Source: DASQPA01 sp963757335 (GTDB lineage Bacteria; Acidobacteriota; Thermoanaerobaculia; Multivoradales; UBA5704). From it: a DNA stretch of 64,000 nucleotides. The translations under genes and the position numbers were made by a program. Shown here one piece after another: positions 16,555-24,494 of the stretch; positions within the stretch are counted from its first letter, which is position 1, and each line of letters begins with the position of its first letter. Below the pieces are notes generated by a model that was given only the letters and a program-made list of their open reading frames with translations, was not told the origin of the DNA and did not search any database. The DNA lies in the NCBI GenBank assembly GCA_963757335.1, contig CAVWRJ010000023.1, positions 1-64,000 on the forward strand. Direction: 5' to 3'.

Positions 16555-18986
16555 AGCCCCTGCTCGCGGCCCTCCCGTTCCTGGCTCTGGCCGGGGGCTG
16601 GCTGGCCGCCCTCTTCGCGCCGCTCCTGGCCCCCGGGCGGGCGCTCGCCAACCGCGACATCGTCCTCTTCCACCTGCCGCTCCGGGTCTGCTTCGCGCGG
16701 CTCGCACGACATGGACTGCCGCTCTGGAATCCTTTCTTGAACGGCGGCCAGCCCATCCTCTCGAACCCGAGCTACGCCGCCTTCTATCCGCCGAGCTGGC
16801 TGGTGCTCGCCCTGCCGCCCGCTCGCGCCCTCTCGGTCCTCGTCGTCCTCCATGCCGGGGTCGCCTTCGCCGGGGCCTTCCACCTCGCCCGCCGGCTGGG
16901 GGCCTCGCGAGGGGCCGCGGCCCTGGCCGCCCTCGGCTACAGCGGGAGCGGCGCCTCGCTCTCCCTGATCTCCGCCTTCACCCTCTTTTGCAGCATGGCC
17001 TGGTTTCCCTGGTTCCTCGCCTGGGGGGACGCGGCGCTCGGCGCCACCGCTCGGCGGGAGCGGCTGCGGGCTGCCCTCTGGGCCGGCGGCGCCCTCGCCC
17101 TCCAACTGCTGAACGGCGAGCCGGCGACGGTCCTGGTGAGCGGCTTCGGACTCCTCTGCCTGGCCCTGCCGCGGCTGGTCGGCGCGCTGCGGGAAAGGCG
17201 GCGGAGCGGGGTCTTAGCCGTGCTCGTGGCGGCGGCCCTGCCGGTCGCCGTGGCGGTCGCCCTCGCCCTCGTCCAGCTCCTCCCCACCCTCGGGCGGCTC
17301 GCCGACTCGCCGCGCGCCGGAGGGCTGCCGAGCGCCCAGGCCACCACCTGGTCGGCACCCCCCGAGCGGCTGGTCGAGCTGGTCTTCCCGCGCTTCTACG
17401 GCGACCCCGCCCGCGACCAGGAGAACCTCTACTTCGGCTGGCACTTGAACGACCGCGACTACCCGTACGTGCTGTCGATCTACCCCGGGCTGCTCCTCGT
17501 CGTCCTCGGCCTCTCGGCCCTCCTCCACTGGCCGGTGCCGCGGCGCGCCGGGCTCGCCTTGGCCGCCCTCCTCGGGGCCGGGCTCGCCCTCGGCCGGCAC
17601 AACCCGCTCTACGAGGCTCTCCGCCGGACCGTCCCGGCTCTCGGCCTGCTGCGCTTCCCGGAGAAGTTCGTCATCCTGGCGGTCGCCGCCCTGGTCTTCG
17701 CCGGCGCCCTCGGCTGGCAGCGGCTGCAGGACGAGCGCGCGGCGGGGCGGCTTACGAGCGCCGACTTCCCGCTCGCCCTCTCCCTCGTCTTCCTCGCCCT
17801 GGCGGCGGGCTTGACCGCCTGCCTCTATCTGCGCCCCACCCTGGCGCCCTGGATCGTCCGCGCCCACGGCGCCCCGCGGCCCACCGCCGCCGCGGTCGCC
17901 CGCGGGGTCGCTTTCCTCCGCGCCGAGGGGGGGTGGGCGATCGGGACGGCGGCCGCGGTGGCGCTCCTCCTCGCCCTCTGCCGGGCGCCCTGGCCGTCGC
18001 GACGCGCGCTGACGGTGGCCGCCGTCGCCCTCCTGGCGGCCGACCTCTGGCACTACGACCGCGGCCTGATCCGTACCCTGCCGGCGGCAGCCTACGAACA
18101 GCCGCCGGCCGCCGCGGCGCCCCTCCTCCCGGCCCGCGACCGGATCTACGTCCAGCCGGCGCCCTCGGGCCGGCCCGACTTCGTCCTCCGGGGCGGCGAC
18201 CCCGGGCTCTCCCTCGTCCGTACCCAGCTGGAGCGCCTGGACCCCTATTCGGGGTCACTCTGGGGCCTCGCCTATGCCGGCAACGAGGACTACGACCTGA
18301 TGGCGACCGGCTGGGCCCGGCTCGCCCTCGTCGTCCTTCGGGCGGAGGAGGTGCGGCAGCCCGACCTCGCCCGGCGCTTCCTCGGCGCCTGGAACGTCGG
18401 CACGATCTTCCTCCGCCGGCCGCCGGCCGAGTGGCTCCCCGAGGCCGCGGCCGGGGCGCCGCCGCGGCCGGCGCGGGCGTTCCCCAACCCCTACCGGCTG
18501 CCGCGCTACCGCTTCGTGCCGCGGGTGAATTTCCATCCCAGCTACGCCTCGGCGCTCGCGGTGGCGCGCCAGCAGGGCTATGCCGTCGAGCGCAACGAGC
18601 ACTGCGTGGGGCCCGAACGAGCGCCGGCGATCGTCGACTACCCGGCCCGGCCGGAGCTCCTCTCCCTCGCCGACTCCGGGGGGCGGCTCGAGGTGCATTA
18701 CCGCTCCGCCTCGGCCGCCTTCTTCACCTTCGCCACCACCTTCGACCCCGGCTGGCAGGCCGCGGTCGATACGGCGCCGGTCACCGCCTGGCCGACCGCC
18801 GCCTGCCAGATCGGGGTCGAGCTGCCGGCCGGCGAGCACCGGCTGGTGCTCGCCTATCGGGACCGGCGGGTGCCGCTGGGGGCGGCTCTGAGCCTCGCTC
18901 TGCTCCTCGCCTGGATCGCCGCCCTGGTCCACCTGCGGTCCCGGCGTCTGGGAACCGAAGCGTCATCGGGTACGAGGTCCGTTTGA
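16533..18986 (+). CDS. YfhO-like polytopic membrane protein
   Basis: An 817-residue protein with about 12 predicted helices and a soluble C-terminal domain. The first part (ANRDIVLFHLPLRVCFARLARHGLPLWNPFLNGGQPIL) is the YfhO/GT-C signature with an acidic residue in the first loop. The end (TFATTFDPGWQAAVD, then VELPAGEHRLVLAYRD and a last helix) matches the C-terminal YfhO domain. YfhO in Firmicutes helps glycosylate lipoteichoic acid; in Gram-negatives the role is open. GTG 16533 overlaps the methyltransferase by 22 bases. The stop codon (18984-18986) lies inside the left arm of a dispersed palindromic element. Confidence 0.85.
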   Translation: MGDRRALKPLLAALPFLALAGGWLAALFAPLLAPGRALANRDIVLFHLPLRVCFARLARHGLPLWNPFLNGGQPILSNPSYAAFYPPSWLVLALPPARALSVLVVLHAGVAFAGAFHLARRLGASRGAAALAALGYSGSGASLSLISAFTLFCSMAWFPWFLAWGDAALGATARRERLRAALWAGGALALQLLNGEPATVLVSGFGLLCLALPRLVGALRERRRSGVLAVLVAAALPVAVAVALALVQLLPTLGRLADSPRAGGLPSAQATTWSAPPERLVELVFPRFYGDPARDQENLYFGWHLNDRDYPYVLSIYPGLLLVVLGLSALLHWPVPRRAGLALAALLGAGLALGRHNPLYEALRRTVPALGLLRFPEKFVILAVAALVFAGALGWQRLQDERAAGRLTSADFPLALSLVFLALAAGLTACLYLRPTLAPWIVRAHGAPRPTAAAVARGVAFLRAEGGWAIGTAAAVALLLALCRAPWPSRRALTVAAVALLAADLWHYDRGLIRTLPAAAYEQPPAAAAPLLPARDRIYVQPAPSGRPDFVLRGGDPGLSLVRTQLERLDPYSGSLWGLAYAGNEDYDLMATGWARLALVVLRAEEVRQPDLARRFLGAWNVGTIFLRRPPAEWLPEAAAGAPPRPARAFPNPYRLPRYRFVPRVNFHPSYASALAVARQQGYAVERNEHCVGPERAPAIVDYPARPELLSLADSGGRLEVHYRSASAAFFTFATTFDPGWQAAVDTAPVTAWPTAACQIGVELPAGEHRLVLAYRDRRVPLGAALSLALLLAWIAALVHLRSRRLGTEASSGTRSV

Positions 18987-19080
18987 AACCTGCGGGCGGA
19001 CTCCTTCGGGCGCTCCGCGCAGCCAGCCTGTGCCCAGAATGGGTATCGTCCGTCCTCGGATTTCAAACGGACTCAGTACC
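18969..19080 (-). repeat. Dispersed palindromic element, copy A
   Basis: A 112-bp unit. Arms GGTACgag-GTCCGTTTGAAA (18969-18988) and its inverted partner at 19061-19080 match at 17 of 20 positions. The constant core, here on the minus strand, occupies about 18990-19026 (CTCCTTCGGGCGCTCCGCGC in plus-strand reading). It overlaps the stop codon of the YfhO-like gene and ends 25 bases before pilD. Confidence 0.85.
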
Positions 19081-19105
19081 TGCCATAGCGTAGAATCCCC
19101 GCACT

Positions 19106-19885
19106 TTGTTCCTCCACGTCTTCGTCGCCGTCTACGTCACGGTGCTCGGTCTGATCGTCGGCAGCTACCTGAACGTCGTCGTCCACCGGCTGCCGCGCGG
19201 CGTCTCGACGGTCTGGCCGCGCTCGCGCTGCACCTCCTGCGGCGCGGCGATCCGCGCCTTCGACAACCTGCCGGTCGTCTCCTATCTGCTGCTCCGCGGC
19301 CGCTGCCGGAGCTGCGGCGCCGGCATCTCCTGGCGTTACCCGGCGATCGAGACCCTGACCGGCCTCCTCTTCCTCGCCTGCCTGCTGCGCTTCGGTCTCG
19401 GGGTCGAGACCCTGGCCGCGGTCGTCTTCTGCTGCCTGATGATCGTCCTCGCCGCGATCGACGTCGAGCACATGTTGCTGCCCGACCGGCTCACCCTGCC
19501 CGGCCTCGCCCTCGGGCTCCTCTTCCAGCTCTTTCTTCCCTGGGCGGGGGGCCTCCTCGGCGGCGGCCTGGGGGCGCTCCTCGGCGGCGGCATCCTTCTC
19601 GCCATCTCCGGCGCCTGGTATCTGCTCCGCCGCGAGGAGGGGATGGGGCTGGGGGACGTCAAGATGCTCGCCATGGTCGGGGCCTTCCTGGGCTGGAAAG
19701 GGGTGATCGTCACCCTCTTCGTCTCGACCTTGAGCGGGGCCGTGGTGGGGCTCGCCGTGGCGCGGCGGAGCGGCGCGGGCTTGAAGGCCAAGCTGCCGTT
19801 CGGCGCCTTTCTCGCCTTGGCGGCGCTGGTCGCCCTCTTCTTCGGCGCCCGGCTCGTCGACGCCTACCTCGGGCTGCTCAAATGA
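19106..19885 (+). CDS. pilD: Prepilin peptidase / N-methyltransferase (PilD/GspO)
   Basis: Inner-membrane aspartyl protease that cuts prepilin leaders and methylates the new N-terminus. It is 259 residues, with the N-terminal methyltransferase domain marked by two CxxC pairs (RCTSCGAAI and RCRSCGAGI), then catalytic Asp residues in AAIDVEHMLLPD and GLGDVKMLA. GSYLNVVVHRLPRG at the start is classic. The start is a TTG at 19106 with no good ribosome binding site. The stop overlaps the next gene's start (ATGA). It would process the two pilins and the PilV/W/X-like proteins in this window. Confidence 0.94.
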   Translation: MFLHVFVAVYVTVLGLIVGSYLNVVVHRLPRGVSTVWPRSRCTSCGAAIRAFDNLPVVSYLLLRGRCRSCGAGISWRYPAIETLTGLLFLACLLRFGLGVETLAAVVFCCLMIVLAAIDVEHMLLPDRLTLPGLALGLLFQLFLPWAGGLLGGGLGALLGGGILLAISGAWYLLRREEGMGLGDVKMLAMVGAFLGWKGVIVTLFVSTLSGAVVGLAVARRSGAGLKAKLPFGAFLALAALVALFFGARLVDAYLGLLK

Positions 19886-21744
19886 CCCCGGGGCGGCCGC
19901 CCCGCCCGGCCCGTCCGCCACGCCGGCGCCGGCTGGGGCTGCGCAGCGAGGTGCTGATCCTCCTCCCCGCCGCCCTCGTCCTCCTCGTCGTCCTCTCGAC
20001 CTTCACCCTGGTCTCCTATCGGAGCGCGCTCACCCGGCTGACCGAGGAGCGGCGCGACGAGGCGGCTCGGCTCGCCAGCGCCGCCGCGGCCGCCCTCGCC
20101 GGCAGCCCTGGAGCCGCCCTGCCGAAGCTCCAGCCGCTCGCCCCCGGGGCGCGGGGGATCGCCGTCCTCGACGCCGCGGGGCACCTCCTGGGCGTCGCCG
20201 GCGAGCCGCCGGCCAACCCGCTCGCCGCGGCGGGCGGCCGGGCGGTCACCCAGCCGTTCGGGGTCGGGCCCGACGAGCGGCTCCCCGACGCCGTGGCCGG
20301 TTTCGCGCCGCTCCCCGGGGGCGGGGCGGTGCGCATCGAGCTGCCGGCGGCGACCCTCGCCGGCCAGCGCCGGGCGATCGGCATCCTCACCGCGGTGGTC
20401 TTGACGATCAACGGCGCGCTCCTGGTCCTGGTCGTCGTCTTCCTCCGCCACCTCCTCGCTCCCTACGAGACCCTGCTCGCCCGGGCCCGCGAGATGGGCG
20501 AGCTCCCGGAGGTGGGACGATCGGGAGGACCGGCCGGACCGGGCGGATCGGCCGGACCCGCTGGAGAAGACGAGATCGACCTCCTGCTCGGCACCTTCGA
20601 GCGCGCCCTGGCCGCCCTCGCCGTGCGGGAGACCCCGCCCGTCCCCCTCCCGCCGGCGCCGCCGCCGGCTCTGCCAGCGGCCGCCGAGGACGACATCGCG
20701 GCCCTCGAGCGGACCCTCTCGGCCAGCCTGCAGAGCGGCCTCCTCCTCCTCGACCGGGAGGGGGGAGTCCTCGCCCTCAACGAGGTCGGCGCCGCTCTCT
20801 TAGGCACCGCTCCGCCGCGCCCCGGTACCCCCTTGGCCGAGCTCCTCGCGGGCCAGCCCGAGCTCGCGGTGCTGCTCGCCGCGGCGATCGCCGAGGAGCG
20901 CGAGGTGAACCGCCAGGAGTGCACTCTCGGCACCTCCGCGATCACCCTCGGCCTCACCGTCCACCCCCTGCGCCGCCGCGCCGGCTTGGCCGTCCGGGGC
21001 TACCTGGTCCTCTTCGCCGACCTGACCGGGGTGCGCCAGCAGGCCGAGGAGAGCCGGCTGGCCGAGAGCCTCGCCCAGCTCGGCGAGATGGCGGCGGGGG
21101 TCGCCCACGAGCTGCGCAACAGCCTGGCCACCCTCTCCGGCTACCTCACCTTCCTGGAGCGCCGGCCCGACGAGGCGTCGGCGAGCGAATACCTGGGGGA
21201 GATCCGCCACGAGACCGACCATCTCCAGCGGGTGCTCAACGACTTTCTCGCCTTCGCCCGGCCGGGCACGGCGCGGCCGGAGGAGCTCTCGCTCGGGCGT
21301 CTGCTCCGGCGGGCGGTGGCCGATCCGGCCCTGGCCGGGCTCGCGGTCGAGCTCACGGGCGACCTCGACGGCGTCCACCTCCAGGGCGACCCGCAGCTCC
21401 TCGAGCGGGCGTTCGGCAACCTCCTCAGGAATGCCGCCGAGGCCGAGCGCGCCGCCGGCCGCGAGGGGCCGGTCGAGGTGCGGGTCCGTCGCCTGACTTC
21501 GGGGGTCGAGGTGACCATCGCGGACCGTGGTCCTGGGGTGCCGGCGGAGCTCCAGGGCCGGCTCTTCCACCCCTTTGCCACCGGCCGTCCGGATGGGGTG
21601 GGACTGGGGCTGGCGGTGGCCCAGCGGGTGGTCAACCTGCACGGCGGCCGCATCCGCCTCACCGATCGCCCGGGGGGTGGCACCGAGGCCCGGATCTCCT
21701 TTCCCGCCGAGCCGCTCGCCGAGCAAATCCGTTACCAAGGGTAA
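19882..21744 (+). CDS. Membrane sensor histidine kinase, PilS/NtrB-like
   Basis: A 620-residue kinase. Two membrane helices (about residues 18-38 and 170-190) bracket a periplasmic sensor region; after a HAMP-like stretch and a Pro/Ala linker there is a PAS-like domain (LQSGLLLLDREGGVLALNEVGAALLG), then the H-box GEMAAGVAHELRNSLATLSGYL, N-box NLLRNAAEAE, G1 IADRGPGVP and G2 GRPDGVGLGLAV. It sits between pilD and the minor pilins, so it is the best candidate partner of the NtrC-type regulator at 29573, forming a PilS/PilR pair. Position and the sigma-54 promoters support this; similarity alone does not prove it. Confidence 0.88.
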   Translation: MTPGRPPRPARPPRRRRLGLRSEVLILLPAALVLLVVLSTFTLVSYRSALTRLTEERRDEAARLASAAAAALAGSPGAALPKLQPLAPGARGIAVLDAAGHLLGVAGEPPANPLAAAGGRAVTQPFGVGPDERLPDAVAGFAPLPGGGAVRIELPAATLAGQRRAIGILTAVVLTINGALLVLVVVFLRHLLAPYETLLARAREMGELPEVGRSGGPAGPGGSAGPAGEDEIDLLLGTFERALAALAVRETPPVPLPPAPPPALPAAAEDDIAALERTLSASLQSGLLLLDREGGVLALNEVGAALLGTAPPRPGTPLAELLAGQPELAVLLAAAIAEEREVNRQECTLGTSAITLGLTVHPLRRRAGLAVRGYLVLFADLTGVRQQAEESRLAESLAQLGEMAAGVAHELRNSLATLSGYLTFLERRPDEASASEYLGEIRHETDHLQRVLNDFLAFARPGTARPEELSLGRLLRRAVADPALAGLAVELTGDLDGVHLQGDPQLLERAFGNLLRNAAEAERAAGREGPVEVRVRRLTSGVEVTIADRGPGVPAELQGRLFHPFATGRPDGVGLGLAVAQRVVNLHGGRIRLTDRPGGGTEARISFPAEPLAEQIRYQG

Positions 21745-21844
21745 CGCAACCCCGGCGACCTGCCCCCCGCCTCCAAACGGCGATTCTCCGTTATCTCCTT
21801 GACCTGTATGAGGTAGATGGACCGCGACCGGTCTGCCGCCGGGC

Positions 21845-21860
21845 AGGCACCCGATTTGCT
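21845..21860 (+). promoter_or_regulatory. Sigma-54 (-24/-12) promoter of the minor-pilin operon
   Basis: AGGCAC-N5-TTGCT fits the RpoN consensus except for the first base, with correct spacing, 37 bases before the PilV-like ATG. The rest of the gap (21745-21844) shows no gene. Confidence 0.72.
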
Positions 21861-21896
21861 CTATAAGGCGAGCAGAAGTTTCGGAGGGATTGCCAG

Positions 21897-22445
21897 ATGA
21901 GAGAGAACCTGCCGGCAGGGGCCCGCGCGGAGCGCGGCTTCACCATCATCGAGGGTCTGGTCGCCTCGGCGATCCTGCTGATCGTCGCGATCGGGATCAT
22001 CCCGCTCTTCGCGAGCTCGATCCTCAACAACTCCCGGGGCAGCGACTCGACGCAGGCGTCGAACTTCAGCAAGAGCAACGTCGAGAACCTCATATCGATG
22101 CCGTTCAGCGGCGCCCCGCTCACCATCGCCGCCGGGCAGACCCAGCGCGAGGTCGACGACTGGTGGAAGCCCGGCAACGGCAAGATCAACGACCCGACCT
22201 CGGGTTGGCAGGCGGGCACGCCGAGCGCCGGCACACTCAACATCTGGACCCGCAACACCATCGTCCAGCAGTACGGGTTGGACGATGTCCTCACCAACGG
22301 TGCCCCGACCACCCCCCTGGACGGCAACACCCAGCCCAACTTCGTCCAGCTGAAAGTGATCACGGTGAACGTCCAGAGCAGCAAGCCGGGCGGGATCCTC
22401 GGCGTCGGGGAGCGCATCTCGCTCCAGACCATCAAAGCCTTCTGA
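21897..22445 (+). CDS. PilV-like minor prepilin
   Basis: A 182-residue prepilin: leader ending RAERG, then FTIIEGLVASAILLIVAIGIIPLFASS. The use of EGLVA and the run of Ser/Asn after the helix is typical of PilV/GspI-like minor pilins that prime pilus assembly. A GGAGGG-type ribosome binding site precedes ATG 21897. It is the first gene of a five-gene run (PilV, PilW, PilX, PilY1, small exported protein) behind a sigma-54 promoter. The C-terminal half (NFVQLKVITVNVQS) is a beta-rich domain with no clear name. Confidence 0.82.
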   Translation: MRENLPAGARAERGFTIIEGLVASAILLIVAIGIIPLFASSILNNSRGSDSTQASNFSKSNVENLISMPFSGAPLTIAAGQTQREVDDWWKPGNGKINDPTSGWQAGTPSAGTLNIWTRNTIVQQYGLDDVLTNGAPTTPLDGNTQPNFVQLKVITVNVQSSKPGGILGVGERISLQTIKAF

Positions 22446-22457
22446 CGGAGAGCGGCC

Positions 22458-23891
22458 ATGCAACGAGAAAGCGTGCGGCGGCGGGGGTACGGGCGGAGTT
22501 GGATTGCGAGGACGGGCGACTGGCTGCGCGAAGCGCCCGAAGGAGCCCGCCCGCAGGATCCAACCGAGCCCGGGAGGCGGCGGGGTGAGGCGGGCTTCAC
22601 CATCATCGAGATGGTCGTCGCCCTGTTCGTGATGGTCGAGCTGATCCTGGCCGTCCTGCTGCTCTTCGATTTTAGCAACAAGCTCTCCCGGGTGCAGACG
22701 AACGTGGCGGACATGCAGCAGTCGCTCCGCGTCTCGCAGTACGACACGGTGCGCCTCCTCCGCATGGTCGGCCGCGGCGGGCTGCCGGTCGGCACTCTGA
22801 CCGCCACGGGGGCCGACGCCACCGCGAGCGCCACCTTGAAAGGGATCGCTCTGGCGGTGCGCGACAACGTCCCTGCCGGCGCAACGGTCGCCGGCGTCAG
22901 CACGCCGGCGCTCGTCGCCGGGACCGACGTCCTGACCGTCCGCGGGGCGTTCTCGAGCCCGCTCTACCAGGTGCTGCCGAACGCCGCCTCCTTCACCGTC
23001 AACTTGGTGGCCGGGACAGGGACGATCATCATCCCCGCCACCGCCCCCAACAACACGACCGGCATCACCGGCGGCATCCCGCAGCACCTGGACGCGCTCG
23101 TCGCGGCAGTGATGGGGAACATTCCCGAGGCCCTCCTCCTGGTGAGCCCGATCAACGACACGATCTACGCCGTCGTCGAGCTCAACCCGGCCACGTCCGA
23201 TGTCTCGAACCCTGCCGTGTCGGTGACCATCGGGTTCAGATTCCTGGGCGGCGTGCGGACGGCGGCCTACAATGCCCTCTCGCCCGGCGGCGCCTTTCCG
23301 GCAGCCATGAACAGCGTCTCCTCGGTCGGCATCCTGGAGGAGTACCGGATCTACGTGCGGAGCTTCTCGAACAATCCGCCGGGCGGCGGGGCGACCGCCT
23401 CCGATCAGGCCGCCGCCTTGAATTCCAAGCTGTCACGGGCGCGGACCTTCCCGAACACCGACGATCCCTGGGGCCCGGGCTCGACCGCGGGCTACGTCGC
23501 CGCCAACGCCCCCAACCTGTCGCTCGACGTGGCCGACGATGTGACCGATCTCCAGGTGGCGCTCGGCTTCGACTCGGACCTGGGCGGCGGCTCGATCAGC
23601 GCCGGCACGGCGACCACCCTGGTCGACACCGCCGACAACAACGACGACTGGCTGTTCAACAGCGCGAGCGACATCCCGATCGGCAACCTCCCCATCTGGA
23701 ACAACGGGACTCTCTACTACATCCGGCTCAGCACGCTGGTCCGCACCGACCGGCCGGACCCCAAATACACCGCTCCCCTCGTGGTGGGGATCGAGGACAG
23801 CTCCTACGCCGCCTCCCCGTTCAACACGGGAAAGAACCTGATGTTCAGGCGGCGGCTCCTGCAGACCGTCGTCGACCTGAGGAACCTGTGA
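22458..23891 (+). CDS. PilW-like minor prepilin with an abnormally long leader
   Basis: A 477-residue prepilin. The mature start is FTIIEMVVALFVMVELILAVLLLFDFSN, with cleavage after Gly46 (RRRGEAG). The leader of 46 residues is much longer than the usual 6-25 because residues about 12-38 are encoded by a copy of the dispersed palindromic element (22491-22571). Without it the leader would be normal in length. The large passenger domain is consistent with PilW/GspJ-like proteins. Translation starts at ATG 22458, with GGAGAG 8 bases before it. The stop overlaps the next start (TGATG). Confidence 0.8.
   Translation: MQRESVRRRGYGRSWIARTGDWLREAPEGARPQDPTEPGRRRGEAGFTIIEMVVALFVMVELILAVLLLFDFSNKLSRVQTNVADMQQSLRVSQYDTVRLLRMVGRGGLPVGTLTATGADATASATLKGIALAVRDNVPAGATVAGVSTPALVAGTDVLTVRGAFSSPLYQVLPNAASFTVNLVAGTGTIIIPATAPNNTTGITGGIPQHLDALVAAVMGNIPEALLLVSPINDTIYAVVELNPATSDVSNPAVSVTIGFRFLGGVRTAAYNALSPGGAFPAAMNSVSSVGILEEYRIYVRSFSNNPPGGGATASDQAAALNSKLSRARTFPNTDDPWGPGSTAGYVAANAPNLSLDVADDVTDLQVALGFDSDLGGGSISAGTATTLVDTADNNDDWLFNSASDIPIGNLPIWNNGTLYYIRLSTLVRTDRPDPKYTAPLVVGIEDSSYAASPFNTGKNLMFRRRLLQTVVDLRNL
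22491..22571 (+). repeat. Dispersed palindromic element, copy B (inside the pilW reading frame)
   Basis: Arms GGGCGGAGTTGGAT (22491-22504) and ATCCAACCGAGCCC (22558-22571) pair over most positions. The constant core ACTGGCTGCGCGAAGCGCCC and its GAAGGAGCCCGCCCGCAGG half lie between. It keeps the reading frame of the prepilin open. Confidence 0.85.
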
Positions 23892-24466
23892 TGCGAAGGG
23901 TAGCGAGAAAAAAGATCGCGGTCCGCCGCGGCGAACGCGGCAGCTCCTATGTCATCGCCCTCCTGGCGCTCTTCGTTCTGACCATCCTGGGGCTCGCGCT
24001 CGTAGTGGTGACCCAGAACGAGGTCCAGATCGGCGCCAACGAACGGACCATCAACCGGGTCTTCTACGCCGCCGATTCCGGGCTCGCTACCGGCGCCGCG
24101 CAGACCCTCACCTCCCGCGACTACTCGCCGCAGACGCTCACGCTCAAAGAGTCGAATCCCGGCGGGGCGAACAACAACATCGCCGAGGTGGTCCACGTCA
24201 CCGCGCTGACGCCGATCGCCATCTCGCGCTGCAACTGGTGCCCGTCGAACGCCAACGGGGTGCCGCAGTTCTTCAAGGTCAACCACGTCGTCAACGTCAC
24301 CGCCGACCGGGTTGCCTGGACCGGTGCCGGCCCTCCCCCGGCCAACGCGACCAACCTGGGGGAGAAGACGGTCGGCGTGATGTTCGAGTTCCAGCCCTTC
24401 CCGAGCCCGCCCACGTCGGCGGTGTCGGACCAACTGAATCCCAATCTCACGAAGATCCTCTTCTGA
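23891..24466 (+). CDS. PilX-like minor pilus assembly protein
   Basis: A 191-residue protein with the PilX N-terminal domain: a basic leader MRRVARKKIAVRRGERG followed by SSYVIALLALFVLTILGLALVVV and then QNEVQIGANERTINRVFYAADSGL. In place of Phe1 it has Ser, and it lacks the Glu5 of classic pilins, as PilX-like proteins often do. The C-terminal part has a CNWC pair near residue 117. ATG 23891 overlaps the pilW stop by one base. It acts with PilV, PilW and PilY1 as the pilus tip/priming complex in characterised systems. Confidence 0.82.
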   Translation: MRRVARKKIAVRRGERGSSYVIALLALFVLTILGLALVVVTQNEVQIGANERTINRVFYAADSGLATGAAQTLTSRDYSPQTLTLKESNPGGANNNIAEVVHVTALTPIAISRCNWCPSNANGVPQFFKVNHVVNVTADRVAWTGAGPPPANATNLGEKTVGVMFEFQPFPSPPTSAVSDQLNPNLTKILF

Positions 24467-24494
24467 TTCGCCGTTCGAGCACCTCGGAGGCGTC

